DNA of 64,000 nucleotides. Source: Bacillus sp. Cs-700. Its GTDB lineage: Bacteria; Bacillota; Bacilli; Bacillales; Guptibacillaceae. Of the stretch, positions 34,992-44,821 are shown in pieces. Under the pieces are notes generated by a model. The model was not told the DNA's origin. It made no database searches and worked only from the letters and a program-made list of their open reading frames with translations. Each line of letters starts with the position of its first letter. Positions within the stretch are counted from its first letter, which is position 1. The position numbers and the translations under genes are program-made. The stretch is from positions 1,488,001 through 1,552,000 of the forward strand of contig NZ_CP041063.1 of the NCBI RefSeq assembly GCF_011082085.1, in the 5' to 3' direction.

Positions 34992-36266
34992 ATGAACTAT
35001 GATGTCATTGTGATTGGCGGAGGTCCGTCCGGACTCATGGCGTCTGTATCAGCGGCTGAACATGGAGCAAAAGTGCTTCTCGTTGATAAAGGGAATAAGC
35101 TTGGACGAAAGCTAGCGATTTCTGGAGGCGGTCGTTGTAACGTAACAAACCGACTTCCACTTGATGAACTAATCAAATTCATTCCAGGAAACGGAAAATT
35201 CTTATACAGCGCGTTTAACATTTTTGATAATGAAGACATTATCACATTCTTTGAAGACCTTGGCATTAAATTAAAAGAAGAAGATCATGGCAGAATGTTC
35301 CCCGTCACTGATGATGCAAAGTCTGTTGTAAATGCACTACTAGATAAAGTACGACACTTAAATGTGACAATACAAGTCAATACCCCAGTTGAGAAAGTTC
35401 TTTATGAAGATGGGGCCGTTTCAGGTATAAGACTTAAAACTAAAGAAGACATTCACTCATCGAACGTGGTTATTGCAGTTGGAGGAAAATCTGTCCCTCA
35501 TACGGGTTCAACCGGAGATGGATATGCATGGGCGGAAGAAGGTGGTCATACGATCACAGATCTATACCCCACTGAAGTTCCCCTTACTTCTAGTGAAGCT
35601 TTTATTAAAAACAAGGAACTTCAGGGATTATCACTTCGGGATGTTGCGCTATCTGTTCTTAACCCAAAGGGCAAGGTGATTAAAACACATCGATGGGACA
35701 TGATTTTTACACATATTGGACTTTCTGGCCCCGCCGTTCTACGTTGCAGTCAATATGTTGTGAAAGCAATGAAAAAATTCAATGCGCAATACATTCCCCT
35801 GCAAATTGATGCCGTACCTGATCAAAACGAAGAGGAATTGTTTCGCGAGCATATGAAGCTCGCAAAAGAAGAGCCTAAAAAAGCAATTAAAAACATCTGG
35901 AAAAGCAAAGTACCAGAACGATACATGCTCTTCTTATTTACTAAAGCAGACATATCGCCTGAAACGACGTATGCTCACTTATCGAAGGAAAAAGTGCGTG
36001 AATACGTCCGTTTATTAAAGCAATTCCTAGTGGCGATTGATGGTACCCTTCCAATTGATAAAGCCTTCGTAACGGGTGGGGGCGTATCTCTAAAAGAAAT
36101 ACACCCAAAAGAAATGGCTTCAAAATTCACCACAGGTCTTTACTTTTGTGGAGAAGTACTCGACATTCACGGGTATACCGGGGGCTATAACATCACTTCA
36201 GCCTTTGTAACAGGGTATACAGCAGGTAAAAGCGCTGCTGAAAGAAAAACAACTTCTGCTATTTAA
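34992..36266 (+). CDS. ytfP: FAD/NAD(P)-dependent oxidoreductase YtfP (HI0933 family)
   Basis: A 424-residue flavoprotein. The N-terminal FAD-binding motif [27 protein letters not shown] (residues 6-32) and the HI0933 family signature [16 protein letters not shown] (near 39) are clear. [24 protein letters not shown] stretch lies near residue 158, and a C-terminal [10 protein letters not shown] ... [19 protein letters not shown] motif carries the second FAD contact. The family includes proteins tentatively linked to RNA or quinone chemistry, but the substrate is unknown. It starts at an ATG with GAGAGGTGTAAGT. Confidence 0.9.
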   Translation: MNYDVIVIGGGPSGLMASVSAAEHGAKVLLVDKGNKLGRKLAISGGGRCNVTNRLPLDELIKFIPGNGKFLYSAFNIFDNEDIITFFEDLGIKLKEEDHGRMFPVTDDAKSVVNALLDKVRHLNVTIQVNTPVEKVLYEDGAVSGIRLKTKEDIHSSNVVIAVGGKSVPHTGSTGDGYAWAEEGGHTITDLYPTEVPLTSSEAFIKNKELQGLSLRDVALSVLNPKGKVIKTHRWDMIFTHIGLSGPAVLRCSQYVVKAMKKFNAQYIPLQIDAVPDQNEEELFREHMKLAKEEPKKAIKNIWKSKVPERYMLFLFTKADISPETTYAHLSKEKVREYVRLLKQFLVAIDGTLPIDKAFVTGGGVSLKEIHPKEMASKFTTGLYFCGEVLDIHGYTGGYNITSAFVTGYTAGKSAAERKTTSAI

Positions 36267-36295
36267 GTGGATTACGATTATAGTCACCTATCTAA

Positions 36296-36332
36296 AAAGA
36301 GAGGGATCGTCCTATGGACGTGCCCTCTCTTT
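36296..36332. terminator. Bidirectional terminator
   Basis: Stem AAAGAGAGGG plus an inner CGTCC-TAT-GGACG hairpin lies between the convergent ytfP and helicase genes. The two coaxial arms are separated by two unpaired bases on each side. Confidence 0.85.
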
Positions 36333-36335
36333 CTT

Positions 36336-37592
36336 TTATCGTTTGTTTCGGTTTCTTCCGCTATTTCGATTGCGACTGTTCGAGGAACCAGTCTTACGAG
36401 AAGAATGACTGGATCTACTTCTTTGATCATTTCTTCTTTCATCATTACGCTCTTCACCATCAGGTAGTGCACCTTCAACGGCTTTTCTAGCAAGTTTCTT
36501 ACCGATCCCTTTTTCAATCATTTGAATAAATGATTGATCCTTGGCAGCTATAAACGTATACGATGCACCATCTCCACCAGCACGCCCCGTTCGACCAATC
36601 CGGTGGATATAACTTTCTGTATCTTGAGGAATGTCATAGTTGAAAACGTGCGTTACGCCTTCAATATCAAGCCCTCGTGCTGCCACATCTGTGGCAACAA
36701 GAAGCTGAATTTTCGCATCACGGAATCGTTTGATGACACTTTCACGTTTCGACTGAGATAAATCACCATGAAGCTCATCGGATAAATATCCATTTGCTTT
36801 CAAATCACCATTTAATTTACTAACCCTTCGCTTCGTACGACAGAAAATAATTCCGAGGAACGGACGCACTTCGTCAATTGTTTCAGTAAGTGAGCCAAAT
36901 TTTCGTCGGTCTGTTGTTTCAATCACAAATTGTTCAATTTCCTCAACCGTTTTCCCTTTCTCTTTCCCTCTAATTTTCTCAGGGGAGCGCATAAAACGCT
37001 TGGCAAGTTGTTTAATATCACTCGACATTGTGGCTGAGAATAAGGCGGTTAGACGGCTTTCAGGCGTTTCATTTATAATATCTTCTACTTCTCTAAGAAA
37101 ACCAATATGAAGCATTTGATCGGCTTCATCTAACACCAGATAAGAAGTATGAGATAAATCGATAGTTTCTCTTCTCACGTGATCTAACAGGCGTCCAGGC
37201 GTTGCAACAACAATGTGTACTTGCTTATTAAGATGCTTGATCTGTCTTTCAACATCCTGACCACCATAAACAGCTAGAACATTGACGTCATCTCGCCCTT
37301 CAACTAACTTCATCAATTCTGAAGTAATCTGGATGGCAAGCTCACGCGTTGGAGTCACAATGAGAGCCTGTACTTCTGGGGCTTCTGTGTCTATTTTCTC
37401 AAGAATTGGCAGCAAGAAAGCAAATGTTTTTCCTGTGCCCGTTTGAGCCTGGGCAATGACGTCTTTTCCCTGTAACATGACGGGAATCGTTTCTCTTTGA
37501 ATGTCTGTTGGGGTATCGATGCCCTGAGCTTCAAGTTGCTTAATGAGACGCGAGTCCAGTCCCAATGTAGTAAATTCGTTCAAATTAGTCAC
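36336..37592 (-). CDS. DEAD-box ATP-dependent RNA helicase
   Basis: A 418-residue helicase that unwinds RNA duplexes, probably in ribosome assembly or mRNA decay. Motifs appear in order: Q motif [20 protein letters not shown] (near residue 49), Ia [42 protein letters not shown]. The C-terminal tail after residue 375 is rich in Arg, Ser, Asn and Gly ([26 protein letters not shown]) and should bind RNA unspecifically. B. subtilis has several such helicases (CshA, CshB, DeaD, YfmL); the length does not settle which one this resembles. It starts at an ATG. Confidence 0.9.
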   Translation of the reverse strand: MTNLNEFTTLGLDSRLIKQLEAQGIDTPTDIQRETIPVMLQGKDVIAQAQTGTGKTFAFLLPILEKIDTEAPEVQALIVTPTRELAIQITSELMKLVEGRDDVNVLAVYGGQDVERQIKHLNKQVHIVVATPGRLLDHVRRETIDLSHTSYLVLDEADQMLHIGFLREVEDIINETPESRLTALFSATMSSDIKQLAKRFMRSPEKIRGKEKGKTVEEIEQFVIETTDRRKFGSLTETIDEVRPFLGIIFCRTKRRVSKLNGDLKANGYLSDELHGDLSQSKRESVIKRFRDAKIQLLVATDVAARGLDIEGVTHVFNYDIPQDTESYIHRIGRTGRAGGDGASYTFIAAKDQSFIQMIEKGIGKKLARKAVEGALPDGEERNDERRNDQRSRSSHSSRKTGSSNSRNRNSGRNRNKR

Positions 37593-37700
37593 CTCATGTT
37601 TAGTATATCAATAATTTGTATCTTCTTTCAGACCTGCCCTTATTCTCTCGCTCCGAACATAACGAAGTCAAAAGAAATTCCATTATGAAATGAAACCTTA

Positions 37701-37754
37701 AAAAAAAGCTACCTCATTGACGACTGCTAAAATGCGGTCGAGTGAGACAGCTTT
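37701..37754 (-). terminator. Terminator after the lytic transglycosylase
   Basis: A long imperfect hairpin closed by AAAGCT/AGCTTT lies just past the stop. It is followed by TTTTTTTT on the minus strand. Confidence 0.65.
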
Positions 37755-37761
37755 AACTAAT

Positions 37762-38373
37762 TTATGCTCGATAATTCCCCATTACTTTAGAAACATAATT
37801 TTGTGTTTCTTGAAACGGAGGTATTCCACCGTACCGATCCACATTTCCCGGTCCAGCATTATAAGCGGCTAGTGCAAGCTCAGTGTTTCCATTATATTTA
37901 TTCATCATTTGTTTCATGTACTTTACGCCGCCTTCAATGTTTTGTCCAGGGTCAAAAGGATCTTTTACTCCTAATGAAGCGGCAGTAGCAGGCATTAATT
38001 GCATTAACCCCATAGCCCCAGCTCCGCTCACGCTATCTGACTTATAGCCTGATTCTTGTTTAATAATGGAATGAATGAGCTTAGGATCGACGTCATATTT
38101 CACCGATAATTCTTCTATATACCCATCGATTTCAAGCGATGAAGGCGCATAAGAAGGATTAGGCGAGATTGGAAATTGGGATGGCACAGATACTTCCGCC
38201 GGGATTGAAGTAAAAGTTGATTTAGGATTGGTTTGTCCAGGGTTCTGGTTAGAGAGAGCTTGTTCAAGCATATCAGTAAAGGAAAAGGTGGTCGTCTGCT
38301 TCACTGTATTTCCTATCTGCAATTGTTGAAGAGCCTGTAAGTCCATCATAGCACGTATTAGTTCTGCCTTCAT
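37762..38373 (-). CDS. SLT-domain lytic transglycosylase
   Basis: A 203-residue peptidoglycan-cleaving enzyme of the soluble lytic transglycosylase family (GH23 fold), similar to B. subtilis YjbJ. The C-terminal catalytic domain is clear: [35 protein letters not shown] with the catalytic glutamate in KQESG, and [32 protein letters not shown]. The N-terminal part is a low-complexity linker with no obvious signal peptide, so export is unexplained. The ATG at 38373 follows GGGGTG; an in-frame extension to 38406 lacks a site. It stands as a single gene. Confidence 0.88.
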   Translation of the reverse strand: MKAELIRAMMDLQALQQLQIGNTVKQTTTFSFTDMLEQALSNQNPGQTNPKSTFTSIPAEVSVPSQFPISPNPSYAPSSLEIDGYIEELSVKYDVDPKLIHSIIKQESGYKSDSVSGAGAMGLMQLMPATAASLGVKDPFDPGQNIEGGVKYMKQMMNKYNGNTELALAAYNAGPGNVDRYGGIPPFQETQNYVSKVMGNYRA

Positions 38374-38522
38374 TTCACAACACCCCGGTGTAGTCTTTTC
38401 CATCATTATACCAGATAGGAGGCTAAAGGAAATTTCTTTTCTTTAAGCAATCTATTTGGAAGATGGTGAAAAAAGTGCTATGATTTATTAAACACATCAA
38501 CTTACTTGGATTAATACTTCAG

Positions 38523-38561
38523 GAAAACGTCTTTTAGAGACCAACTCCAAAAGACGTTTTC
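38523..38561 (-). terminator. Terminator after the rhodanese-like pair
   Basis: A 13-bp perfect stem GAAAACGTCTTTT with a 13-nt loop lies directly past the stop of the Cys-less rhodanese-like gene. Confidence 0.75.
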
Positions 38562-38562
38562 A

Positions 38563-38904
38563 TTACGAAACGGTCATGTAATAAATAGGTTGCTTACGCT
38601 GTTTCATCAGGATCTTAACAGCGAGTCTTGCTGCTTTTCGATCCTCGGCAAGAACAATAATCTCTTTATCACACACTTCATTTTCTTTCGTCTGTCTTCC
38701 TAAATAAGAAAGCGGAATATTCTTTGCTTTTTCATAAGGCGTACGGTGCGAAAGAATATAATCTCTCACATCAATGAGACAGTATTTATCATCATCAAAC
38801 CGATCTAAATGAATCGGCTTCATATAAGAATAAGGATAAACTACTCTCCATAATCCTAAAGTCAAGGCAGCCATTACTGCACCAGCCATTCCCCATATCG
38901 CCAT
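38563..38904 (-). CDS. Membrane-anchored rhodanese-like protein without active cysteine
   Basis: A 113-residue protein with one N-terminal hydrophobic helix (residues 3-20). A small rhodanese-like domain follows: the CDC25-like opening CLIDVRDYILSHRTPYEKAKNIPLSYL, then DKEIIVLAEDRKAARLAVKIL. In active rhodaneses the position after the IIV strand is the persulfide cysteine (as in the neighbouring gene, MICRSGRRS); here it reads LAEDRKAA, so the catalytic loop is lost. It lies 25 nt after the active rhodanese gene and shares its operon. It may be a non-catalytic partner or scaffold. Confidence 0.75.
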   Translation of the reverse strand: MAIWGMAGAVMAALTLGLWRVVYPYSYMKPIHLDRFDDDKYCLIDVRDYILSHRTPYEKAKNIPLSYLGRQTKENEVCDKEIIVLAEDRKAARLAVKILMKQRKQPIYYMTVS

Positions 38905-38929
38905 TCAAACTCTCTCCTTTTTAGCAGGG

Positions 38930-39238
38930 TTATTTCAGTTTACCCTCCCATTTCATCATACCGCCAACCATATTTCTTACTTCATAACCAGCTTCTTGCA
39001 TGTACTCGCAAGCACGCTCACTACGACGTCCAGAGCGACAAATCATAATATGCTCTTCTTCTTTGTTTATTTCATCAAGTCGTTCCGGAAGAGTACCAAG
39101 ACGAATGTGCTTCGCTTCAGGGATCATACCTTCCTCTACTTCCTCGTCCTCACGTACATCAATTAACGAAACGTTCTTTCCATCATTGATTAGCTTTTCA
39201 ACCTCTTCAGGTGTTACTGTCTTAATTTCATTACTCAT
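38930..39238 (-). CDS. ytwF: Rhodanese-like sulfurtransferase YtwF
   Basis: A 102-residue single-domain rhodanese. The structural motif VSLIDVREDEEVEEGMIPEAKHIRLG and the active-site loop IMICRSGRRSERACEYM, with cysteine near residue 68, are typical of GlpE/YtwF-type thiosulfate or persulfide sulfurtransferases. It is cytoplasmic, with no signal peptide. The in-frame start at 39247 is too close to the GGGG site, so the ATG at 39238 is preferred. Its location next to leuS is as in B. subtilis. Confidence 0.87.
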   Translation of the reverse strand: MSNEIKTVTPEEVEKLINDGKNVSLIDVREDEEVEEGMIPEAKHIRLGTLPERLDEINKEEEHIMICRSGRRSERACEYMQEAGYEVRNMVGGMMKWEGKLK

Positions 39239-39431
39239 AAAAAACATACCCCTTTCGTACAGTTCTCATATGATTTTTCGATTGTATTCACTTTAACAAA
39301 TTCAATCGTACATGATTTGTTTGTTCAATACAAGAAATCTATCTTCTCATCATCTTACTAATATTCTCAAATACAGGAAAAGGTTATGCAATATGTTATT
39401 TAATCATTTTCAACATAATTTACATAGTTAA

Positions 39432-39458
39432 AACCCTCTCCATCAACTGGAGAGGGTT
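39432..39458 (-). terminator. Terminator after leuS
   Basis: An 11-bp perfect stem AACCCTCTCCA/TGGAGAGGGTT with a 5-nt loop directly follows the leuS stop. TTTTAAC follows on the minus strand. Confidence 0.88.
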
Positions 39459-39463
39459 AGTTG

Positions 39464-41878
39464 TTAATTAGCTACGATATTCACTAACTTACCTGGAACA
39501 GCAATAACTTTGCGAAGTGTTTTGCCATCAAGTTGACCTTTTATTTTCTCATGCTCTAACGCAATTTCCTGCATCTCATCACGAGATGCTTCTGTAGGAA
39601 TGGATATTTTAGCACGAAGTTTGCCGTTAATTTGAACAACAATCTCAACTTCGTCTACTGTAAGTTTGCTTTCATCAAACATTGGCCAGTTCGCATACGC
39701 AAGTGATTCGCCATGTCCAAGCGCACTCCATAGTTCTTCCGCAAGGTGAGGCGCGATAGGTGAAAGTAACTTCACAAACCCTTCCATTAAAGTAACCGAA
39801 ACCGTTTCCTGCTTATACGCTTCATTTACAAATACCATCATTTGAGACACAGCGGTGTTAAAGCGCAGTCCTTCCATATCTTCAGTTACTTTCTTAACTG
39901 TTTCATGATAAACGCGCTCCATCTTTTCTCCTGAATTTTCTTCAGAAATCGAAGACTTTGTTAGGTCACCTTCGCCAAACAAGCGCCATACACGATCAAG
40001 GAAACGACGAGCTCCATCAAGACCATTGTGTGACCATGCAATCGACCCTTCAAACGGCCCCATAAACATTTCATATAGACGAAGTGTGTCTGCACCGTGG
40101 CTTTCAACTATTTCATCTGGATTTACTACGTTTCCTTTTGACTTACTCATTTTTTCGTTGTTTTCACCAAGAATCATTCCCTGGTTGCGAAGGCGTTGGA
40201 ATGGTTCTTTCGTTGGTACTACACCGATATCATACAGAACTTTATGCCAGAAACGAGCATAAAGCAAGTGAAGAACGGCATGCTCTGCACCACCGATATA
40301 CATATCCACAGGTAGCCATTCATCAAGCTTCTTAGGATCCGCTAGCATCTCATCGTTATCAGGATCGATATAACGCAGATAGTACCAGCAGCTTCCAGCC
40401 CATTGTGGCATCGTATTTGTTTCACGACGGCCTTTCATACCAGTTTTAGGATCGACGACGTTCAACCAATCCTCGATATTCGCAAGAGGAGATTCGCCAG
40501 TTCCAGACGGCTTAATTTCCGTTGTCTCTGGTAGAACGACCGGTAACTCTTCCTTCGGTACTGCGCTCATCGAACCATCTTCCCAATGAATAATCGGAAT
40601 TGGTTCACCCCAGTAACGCTGACGGCTAAATAACCAATCGCGAAGACGATACGTTGTTTTTTTCGTTCCTTTACCATTTTCCTCTAACCATTCAATGCTT
40701 TTCGTTATGGCTTCTTCTTTCTCAAGGTCGTTTAAGAAATCAGAGTTTACATGCTTCCCATCTTCTGTATAGGCTTCTTTCGAGACATCTCCACCAGCCA
40801 CAACTTCTTGGATTGGAAGGTTAAAGGCAGTCGCAAACTCATAATCACGCTCGTCATGAGCAGGAACAGCCATGATCGCACCAGTTCCATAACTCATTAG
40901 CACGTAATCCGCTACCCAAATCGGAAGCTCTTCATTGTTTATTGGGTTAACTGCATAGGCGCCAGTAAATTCACCAGTCTTCTCTTTTGATAGCTCTGTT
41001 CGCTCAAGATCACTCTTTGTTTGAACTTTTGAACGATAGCTCTCAACTTTGGATCTTTGTTCACTCGTCGAAATTTTATCAACTAGAGGATGCTCGGGTG
41101 CTAGCACCATATACGTTGCGCCAAACAGTGTATCTGGACGCGTCGTAAAGACATCAATTGACTCATCATAACCATCAATTGTAAACGTCACTTCAGCGCC
41201 TTCGGACTTCCCAATCCAGTTTCTCTGCATTTCTTTAATGCTGTCAGACCAGTCAAGGTCCTCTAGATCTTCAAGCAAGCGATCCGCATATTCCGTAATT
41301 TTTAAGACCCATTGCTTCATTGGTTTACGAACAACAGGATGACCGCCGCGCTCACTCTTACCGTCAATAACTTCCTCATTCGCAAGAACAGTTCCTAGCG
41401 CTTCACACCAGTTCACAGCTACTTCGTCTACGTATGCAAGACCTTTTTCATATAATTTCGTGAAAATCCACTGTGTCCATTTGTAATAATGCGGATCAGT
41501 TGTATTAATTTCTCGATCCCAATCGTATGAAAAACCAAGCTCTTTAATTTGTCGACGGAATGTATCGATGTTCTTTTGTGTGAAGTCCCGTGGGTTGTTA
41601 CCTGTATCAAGTGCATATTGTTCTGCTGGTAGCCCAAATGCATCCCATCCAATTGGATGAAGGACATTGTATCCTTGCATTCTTTTCATACGAGATAAAA
41701 TATCTGTTGCCGTATAGCCTTCAGGGTGTCCAACGTGCAGACCCGCTCCAGATGGATAAGGGAACATATCGAGTATATAAACTTTCTCACCTTGCGCGTC
41801 ATTCTCTGTTTTAAATGTTTTGTTTGTTTCCCAGAAGTGCTGCCACTTCTTTTCAATTGATTTGTGATCAAATGCCAT
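39464..41878 (-). CDS. leuS: Leucyl-tRNA synthetase
   Basis: Charges tRNA-Leu. The 804-residue class I enzyme has the HIGH-type signature [17 protein letters not shown] at about residues 39-55, a CP1 editing domain (with [22 protein letters not shown] near 320) and [14 protein letters not shown] near residue 578, followed by the anticodon-binding and C-terminal domains. The length matches Bacillus LeuRS. It is preceded by a T-box leader RNA, so expression rises when uncharged tRNA-Leu accumulates. A strong SigA promoter lies ahead of the leader. Confidence 0.98.
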   Translation of the reverse strand: MAFDHKSIEKKWQHFWETNKTFKTENDAQGEKVYILDMFPYPSGAGLHVGHPEGYTATDILSRMKRMQGYNVLHPIGWDAFGLPAEQYALDTGNNPRDFTQKNIDTFRRQIKELGFSYDWDREINTTDPHYYKWTQWIFTKLYEKGLAYVDEVAVNWCEALGTVLANEEVIDGKSERGGHPVVRKPMKQWVLKITEYADRLLEDLEDLDWSDSIKEMQRNWIGKSEGAEVTFTIDGYDESIDVFTTRPDTLFGATYMVLAPEHPLVDKISTSEQRSKVESYRSKVQTKSDLERTELSKEKTGEFTGAYAVNPINNEELPIWVADYVLMSYGTGAIMAVPAHDERDYEFATAFNLPIQEVVAGGDVSKEAYTEDGKHVNSDFLNDLEKEEAITKSIEWLEENGKGTKKTTYRLRDWLFSRQRYWGEPIPIIHWEDGSMSAVPKEELPVVLPETTEIKPSGTGESPLANIEDWLNVVDPKTGMKGRRETNTMPQWAGSCWYYLRYIDPDNDEMLADPKKLDEWLPVDMYIGGAEHAVLHLLYARFWHKVLYDIGVVPTKEPFQRLRNQGMILGENNEKMSKSKGNVVNPDEIVESHGADTLRLYEMFMGPFEGSIAWSHNGLDGARRFLDRVWRLFGEGDLTKSSISEENSGEKMERVYHETVKKVTEDMEGLRFNTAVSQMMVFVNEAYKQETVSVTLMEGFVKLLSPIAPHLAEELWSALGHGESLAYANWPMFDESKLTVDEVEIVVQINGKLRAKISIPTEASRDEMQEIALEHEKIKGQLDGKTLRKVIAVPGKLVNIVAN

Positions 41879-41917
41879 TGCTACTCTCTCCTTCCAGTCC
41901 TTACAGAAAAAATAAAA

Positions 41918-42190
41918 AACCTCCCATCCCCGTTGTTTATCAACAGGGACGAGAGGTTGAGAATCTACTATTCACAATCACCCGCGGTACCACCCGGCTT
42001 AGTGCTAAAAAAGCACTCACTTAAGGCCTTTAACGCAGGCATACGGGCCACCTTACTCCATTCAGGTTCCGATTCAAAGGTGAGTTCGCAAAGGTTCTAT
42101 GTTAACTTCCACCAACCGTTAACTCTCTAGCAATAGAATCCTTGGTACTATTCCTTATCATTATCTTTAACTTCACAAATTACGTATATA
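41918..42190 (-). ncRNA. T-box leader of leuS
   Basis: A leader of about 270 nt. The T-box sequence GGGTGGTACCGCGGG is read on the minus strand at 41981-41997. It is followed by a terminator hairpin at 41918-41958 whose arms pair CTCTCGTCCCTGTTG with the opposite strand and end in TTTTTT. Further upstream lies stem I; the triplet CTC at 42082-42084 in GAACTCACC is a good candidate for the leucine specifier. The element should sense uncharged tRNA-Leu and antiterminate. It fills the gap between leuS and the small hydrophilic gene at 42335. Confidence 0.93.
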
Positions 42191-42196
42191 ATTTGT

Positions 42197-42225
42197 ATTG
42201 TATGAAGACTTGTGAGAAATGTCAA
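42197..42225 (-). promoter_or_regulatory. Promoter of the leuS transcript
   Basis: TTGACA (42220-42225) and TACAAT (42197-42202) are 17 bp apart on the minus strand, a near-consensus SigA promoter. Confidence 0.9.
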
Positions 42226-42313
42226 GAACATTATCAGAATAGCCGCTTTTTTCGTGATCTATACATCTCCAGATACAATTTGTTTTTTATTAGGTATAGA
42301 AAATAAAAAAAGA

Positions 42314-42336
42314 AACGTACCCATACTGGGCACGTT
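42314..42336 (-). terminator. Terminator after the small hydrophilic gene
   Basis: Stem AACGT-A-CCC pairs with GGG-C-ACGTT, with one mismatch and a 5-nt loop, overlapping the stop codon. TTTCTTTTTTT follows on the minus strand. Confidence 0.7.
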
Positions 42337-42547
42337 ATCCTTTGCGATGCTTTTTCTGACTCGCCGAATCGTCTTTTGAGTGCGGCTTATCTTTTTCTTC
42401 TCTCTGTTCTTCTTTTAAATCTTCTAATGGAATTGCATCCACATTCATTTCTGAAGTATCCTCATCCAATTGATTCTTTTCTTTATCAGGTAATTGCTCA
42501 GGGTTATTGGTTTCACCTTGTTTGTGTGCCTTTTCGTTCTTCGCCAT
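42335..42547 (-). CDS. Small hydrophilic charged protein of unknown function
   Basis: I do not recognise a family. The 70-residue product is entirely hydrophilic, rich in Lys, Glu, Asp, Gln and Ser, and lacks hydrophobic core residues (MAKNEKAHKQGETNNPEQLP ... HSKDDSASQKKHRKG). This suggests an intrinsically disordered protein. The ATG has GAGGTGATCAT upstream and a terminator overlaps its stop, so expression is plausible. Such proteins in Bacillaceae are often stress- or spore-linked, but there is no direct evidence here. Confidence 0.65.
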   Translation of the reverse strand: MAKNEKAHKQGETNNPEQLPDKEKNQLDEDTSEMNVDAIPLEDLKEEQREEKDKPHSKDDSASQKKHRKG

Positions 42548-42762
42548 ATGATCACCTCATTTATTGTATACTAGTTTGTACCACACTCCATATATTCCCA
42601 AACATTTATGAAAGTTAGTTGGAGAAAAAGATCGAACATGGTAAAGTCATAATTAGTTAAAACACCGCTTTCTAGACGTCTGCATTCACGATAAGTTGTT
42701 CAAGTCAGGCAGCAGACAAATGAAGCAAAGAATATTTTTAGTAACAGAAAGGAATATACCTC

Positions 42763-43335
42763 ATGACCCTTCAACGTATCTTACCTTTTACAAGAACGCT
42801 ACTGAACTCAGTCTTAGCAGAAGGTGGCATTGCTATTGACGGTACTTGTGGAAATGGACACGACACTCTCTTTCTAGCCGAATCGGTTGGTAAGTCAGGC
42901 AAAGTATATGGATTCGATATCCAATCTGAAGCAATAGAATCGACCGAAAAAAGACTGCAAGAAGCTGATCAATATACCCAGGTCGCTCTATTCAAGGAGA
43001 CTCACGCTTCCATTAATAACAAAATTGAGAAGGAACATATAGGGAAAGTTTCTGCCGCAATCTTTAATCTTGGTTACCTGCCAGGAGGAGATAAATCCAT
43101 TGTCACTAATGCTGAAGAAACGATTCAATCTGTAACAGATATCTTACGTTTGCTTCATTCAGGAGGACTTCTCATTCTAGTTGTCTATCCTGGGCACCCA
43201 GAAGGAAAAATCGAAAGTGAAAAGGTGACAAATTTCGTAACTGATCTTAATCAGTCACATTATCAGGTTCTAAAATATCAGTTTATTAACCAAATCAATG
43301 ATCCCCCCTATATTCTTGCGATCAGCAAAAAATAA
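42763..43335 (+). CDS. ytqB: SAM-dependent rRNA methyltransferase YtqB
   Basis: A 190-residue class I methyltransferase. The SAM-binding motif AIDGTCGNGHDTLFLAESVGKSGKVYGFDIQSEAIESTEKRL (residues 23-65) is textbook, and the NLGYLPGGDKSIVT region near residue 108 is the YtqB/rRNA-methylase signature. The family is annotated as a putative rRNA methylase; the exact RNA target is not shown. It starts at an ATG after AGAAAGGAATATACC. The order leuS, ytqB, ytpB, ytpA, ytoA follows B. subtilis. Confidence 0.9.
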   Translation: MTLQRILPFTRTLLNSVLAEGGIAIDGTCGNGHDTLFLAESVGKSGKVYGFDIQSEAIESTEKRLQEADQYTQVALFKETHASINNKIEKEHIGKVSAAIFNLGYLPGGDKSIVTNAEETIQSVTDILRLLHSGGLLILVVYPGHPEGKIESEKVTNFVTDLNQSHYQVLKYQFINQINDPPYILAISKK

Positions 43336-43362
43336 GGGCTGTGCCTCTGCACAGCCCTTATT
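43331..43362. terminator. Terminator between ytqB and the convergent small gene
   Basis: A perfect 14-bp stem AATAAGGGCTGTGC with a CTCT loop overlaps the ytqB stop. It works for both directions. Confidence 0.87.
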
Positions 43363-43364
43363 CT

Positions 43365-43667
43365 TTATAGAATTCTCATTGATTCAATATGATCTCTTGT
43401 TTTTTTATTCCCTAATTTGTGTATCAGGCTATATATCTCTTTCATATGGTTATCATAGTCATCATTGTTTTTATCTTCATGATAACTCATGGCAGGGACA
43501 TGAGCACGGTATAAGGAAAGTCGACTATCCTTATCTGTTAGATCAAAAAGCTCACTAAGCTCGTAAATATCTTCCTCATCTGCATCAATTTCAAAATGAT
43601 AACTTGATGCTCCTTGATCTTCCAAAATTTCACCTGAACTAACCTCTACGTAATAACGCTTCTTCAT
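43365..43667 (-). CDS. Small acidic protein of unknown function (paralogue of 60949)
   Basis: A 100-residue cytoplasmic protein (MKKRYYVEVSSGEILEDQ ...). The C-terminal half is helical, with a pattern Y-x-ED ... EIYSLIHKLGNKKTRDHIESMRIL. It is clearly related to the gene at 60949-61287 in this window (YELYEMIYRLGTDKTKVQIDQMGVL), including an FEI-x-A-x-x-E motif in the middle. I cannot name the family or its function. The ATG at 43667 follows AAAGGGGC; the longer frame to 43709 has no site. A shared terminator with ytqB lies downstream. Confidence 0.7.
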   Translation of the reverse strand: MKKRYYVEVSSGEILEDQGASSYHFEIDADEEDIYELSELFDLTDKDSRLSLYRAHVPAMSYHEDKNNDDYDNHMKEIYSLIHKLGNKKTRDHIESMRIL

Positions 43668-43733
43668 CTTAAGAGCCCCTTTCAAAATCCTATAGGCTTC
43701 TTTTCTCACGAATGAGTGTTTTTTATACGCGTT

Positions 43734-44804
43734 TTACTGAGAAGCTTTGTGAAGTCTTCTATAAAACCATCCATTAAAGTAAAAGAAAATGCTCGATCGT
43801 CCACCAATACGAATGATTTTACGAGCTAACGAACGAACATCTTTCTGTTCCATTACTTTGCGATCGGCAAGGTATATTCCAAGTAATCCCCTATTAATTA
43901 AACGGTGGAAAGAAGAATGGGGAAGTCCCTCTACGCTTTTATCTGCTTCCTTAATAAAGTGCGCAACACGCTTGGCGAGCTCATCATTGTCTTTATAATA
44001 AAAACAAAAATTCAAATCTCCACCAGCTCGATCCTCTTCCTGATCAATAAAGTAATCCAGCATAATATGAAGCCCCTGTACCCACGGAAAGTACCCATCT
44101 TTAATCATCGCTGTTCCACCTTGTGGGATTTCTTCACCTAGTGAGTACGAGACAAGACAAAATATACCCAACGTGGATCCTGCACAAGCAGAAAATTCGT
44201 TCCAAGTCATTTCTGGCATTTGCTTCTTATGCTGGTCAAACCAGCTCTTCAATCTTGGCACGCGTTCTTCCTCTTTCACATGTTTATGTACCTGAAGATC
44301 GCAGTAGTAATGACAGAGTTCTAGTAAGGCCGGCTGCACTTCTGATTGATTTGGCAACTCACGAATTACCTTCTGACACGTCTGAACAAGTTCAACTAAA
44401 TAACCACCATCATCTTTTTCTTCCCGATACCGATAATAATGATTAGATGCTTCAATCTCAGGCGAAAGAGCCTCAATCATTGCCTCATGTAGAGCACTGA
44501 AGTCTTTTGGATCAAGTGAAGTACTTCGGTCACATAAGTTATCCAGGTAGTCGCTAATTGTCTGATAAGCAGCGATAAATGAAATCGAACGATCAATCTG
44601 CTTTCCAGCAAGTAACCCATAGATCCCTCCACCTTCACAGTGAAACGTTTTTGAATCAATGCTGTTTAGCGCCTGTTTTCTAAGTTCAGGATTTGGGATT
44701 TGTTCAGCCCGTCTCCTCCAATATTCTAATTCATGATGAACCCTCGGTAAGACGCGTCGATAGATACTATACATCAGCGTCCAGGGTTGACTCGGTACTT
44801 TCAA
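43734..44804 (-). CDS. ytpB: Tetraprenyl-beta-curcumene synthase YtpB
   Basis: A 356-residue terpene synthase of the DUF2600 family, making tetraprenyl-beta-curcumene, the precursor of C35 sesquarterpenes. These enzymes lack the usual DDxxD motif; the visible aspartate-rich AAYQTISDYLDNLCDRST near residue 78 and FIDQEEDRAGGDLNFCFYY near residue 250 are the probable metal and diphosphate sites. It starts at a TTG after GGAGTGGGG. It lies 17 nt behind ytpA, a lysophospholipase, as in B. subtilis ytpAB, which links it to membrane lipid function and to bacilysocin production. Confidence 0.9.
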   Translation of the reverse strand: MKVPSQPWTLMYSIYRRVLPRVHHELEYWRRRAEQIPNPELRKQALNSIDSKTFHCEGGGIYGLLAGKQIDRSISFIAAYQTISDYLDNLCDRSTSLDPKDFSALHEAMIEALSPEIEASNHYYRYREEKDDGGYLVELVQTCQKVIRELPNQSEVQPALLELCHYYCDLQVHKHVKEEERVPRLKSWFDQHKKQMPEMTWNEFSACAGSTLGIFCLVSYSLGEEIPQGGTAMIKDGYFPWVQGLHIMLDYFIDQEEDRAGGDLNFCFYYKDNDELAKRVAHFIKEADKSVEGLPHSSFHRLINRGLLGIYLADRKVMEQKDVRSLARKIIRIGGRSSIFFYFNGWFYRRLHKASQ

Positions 44805-44821
44805 ATGACCCCACTCCTGTA

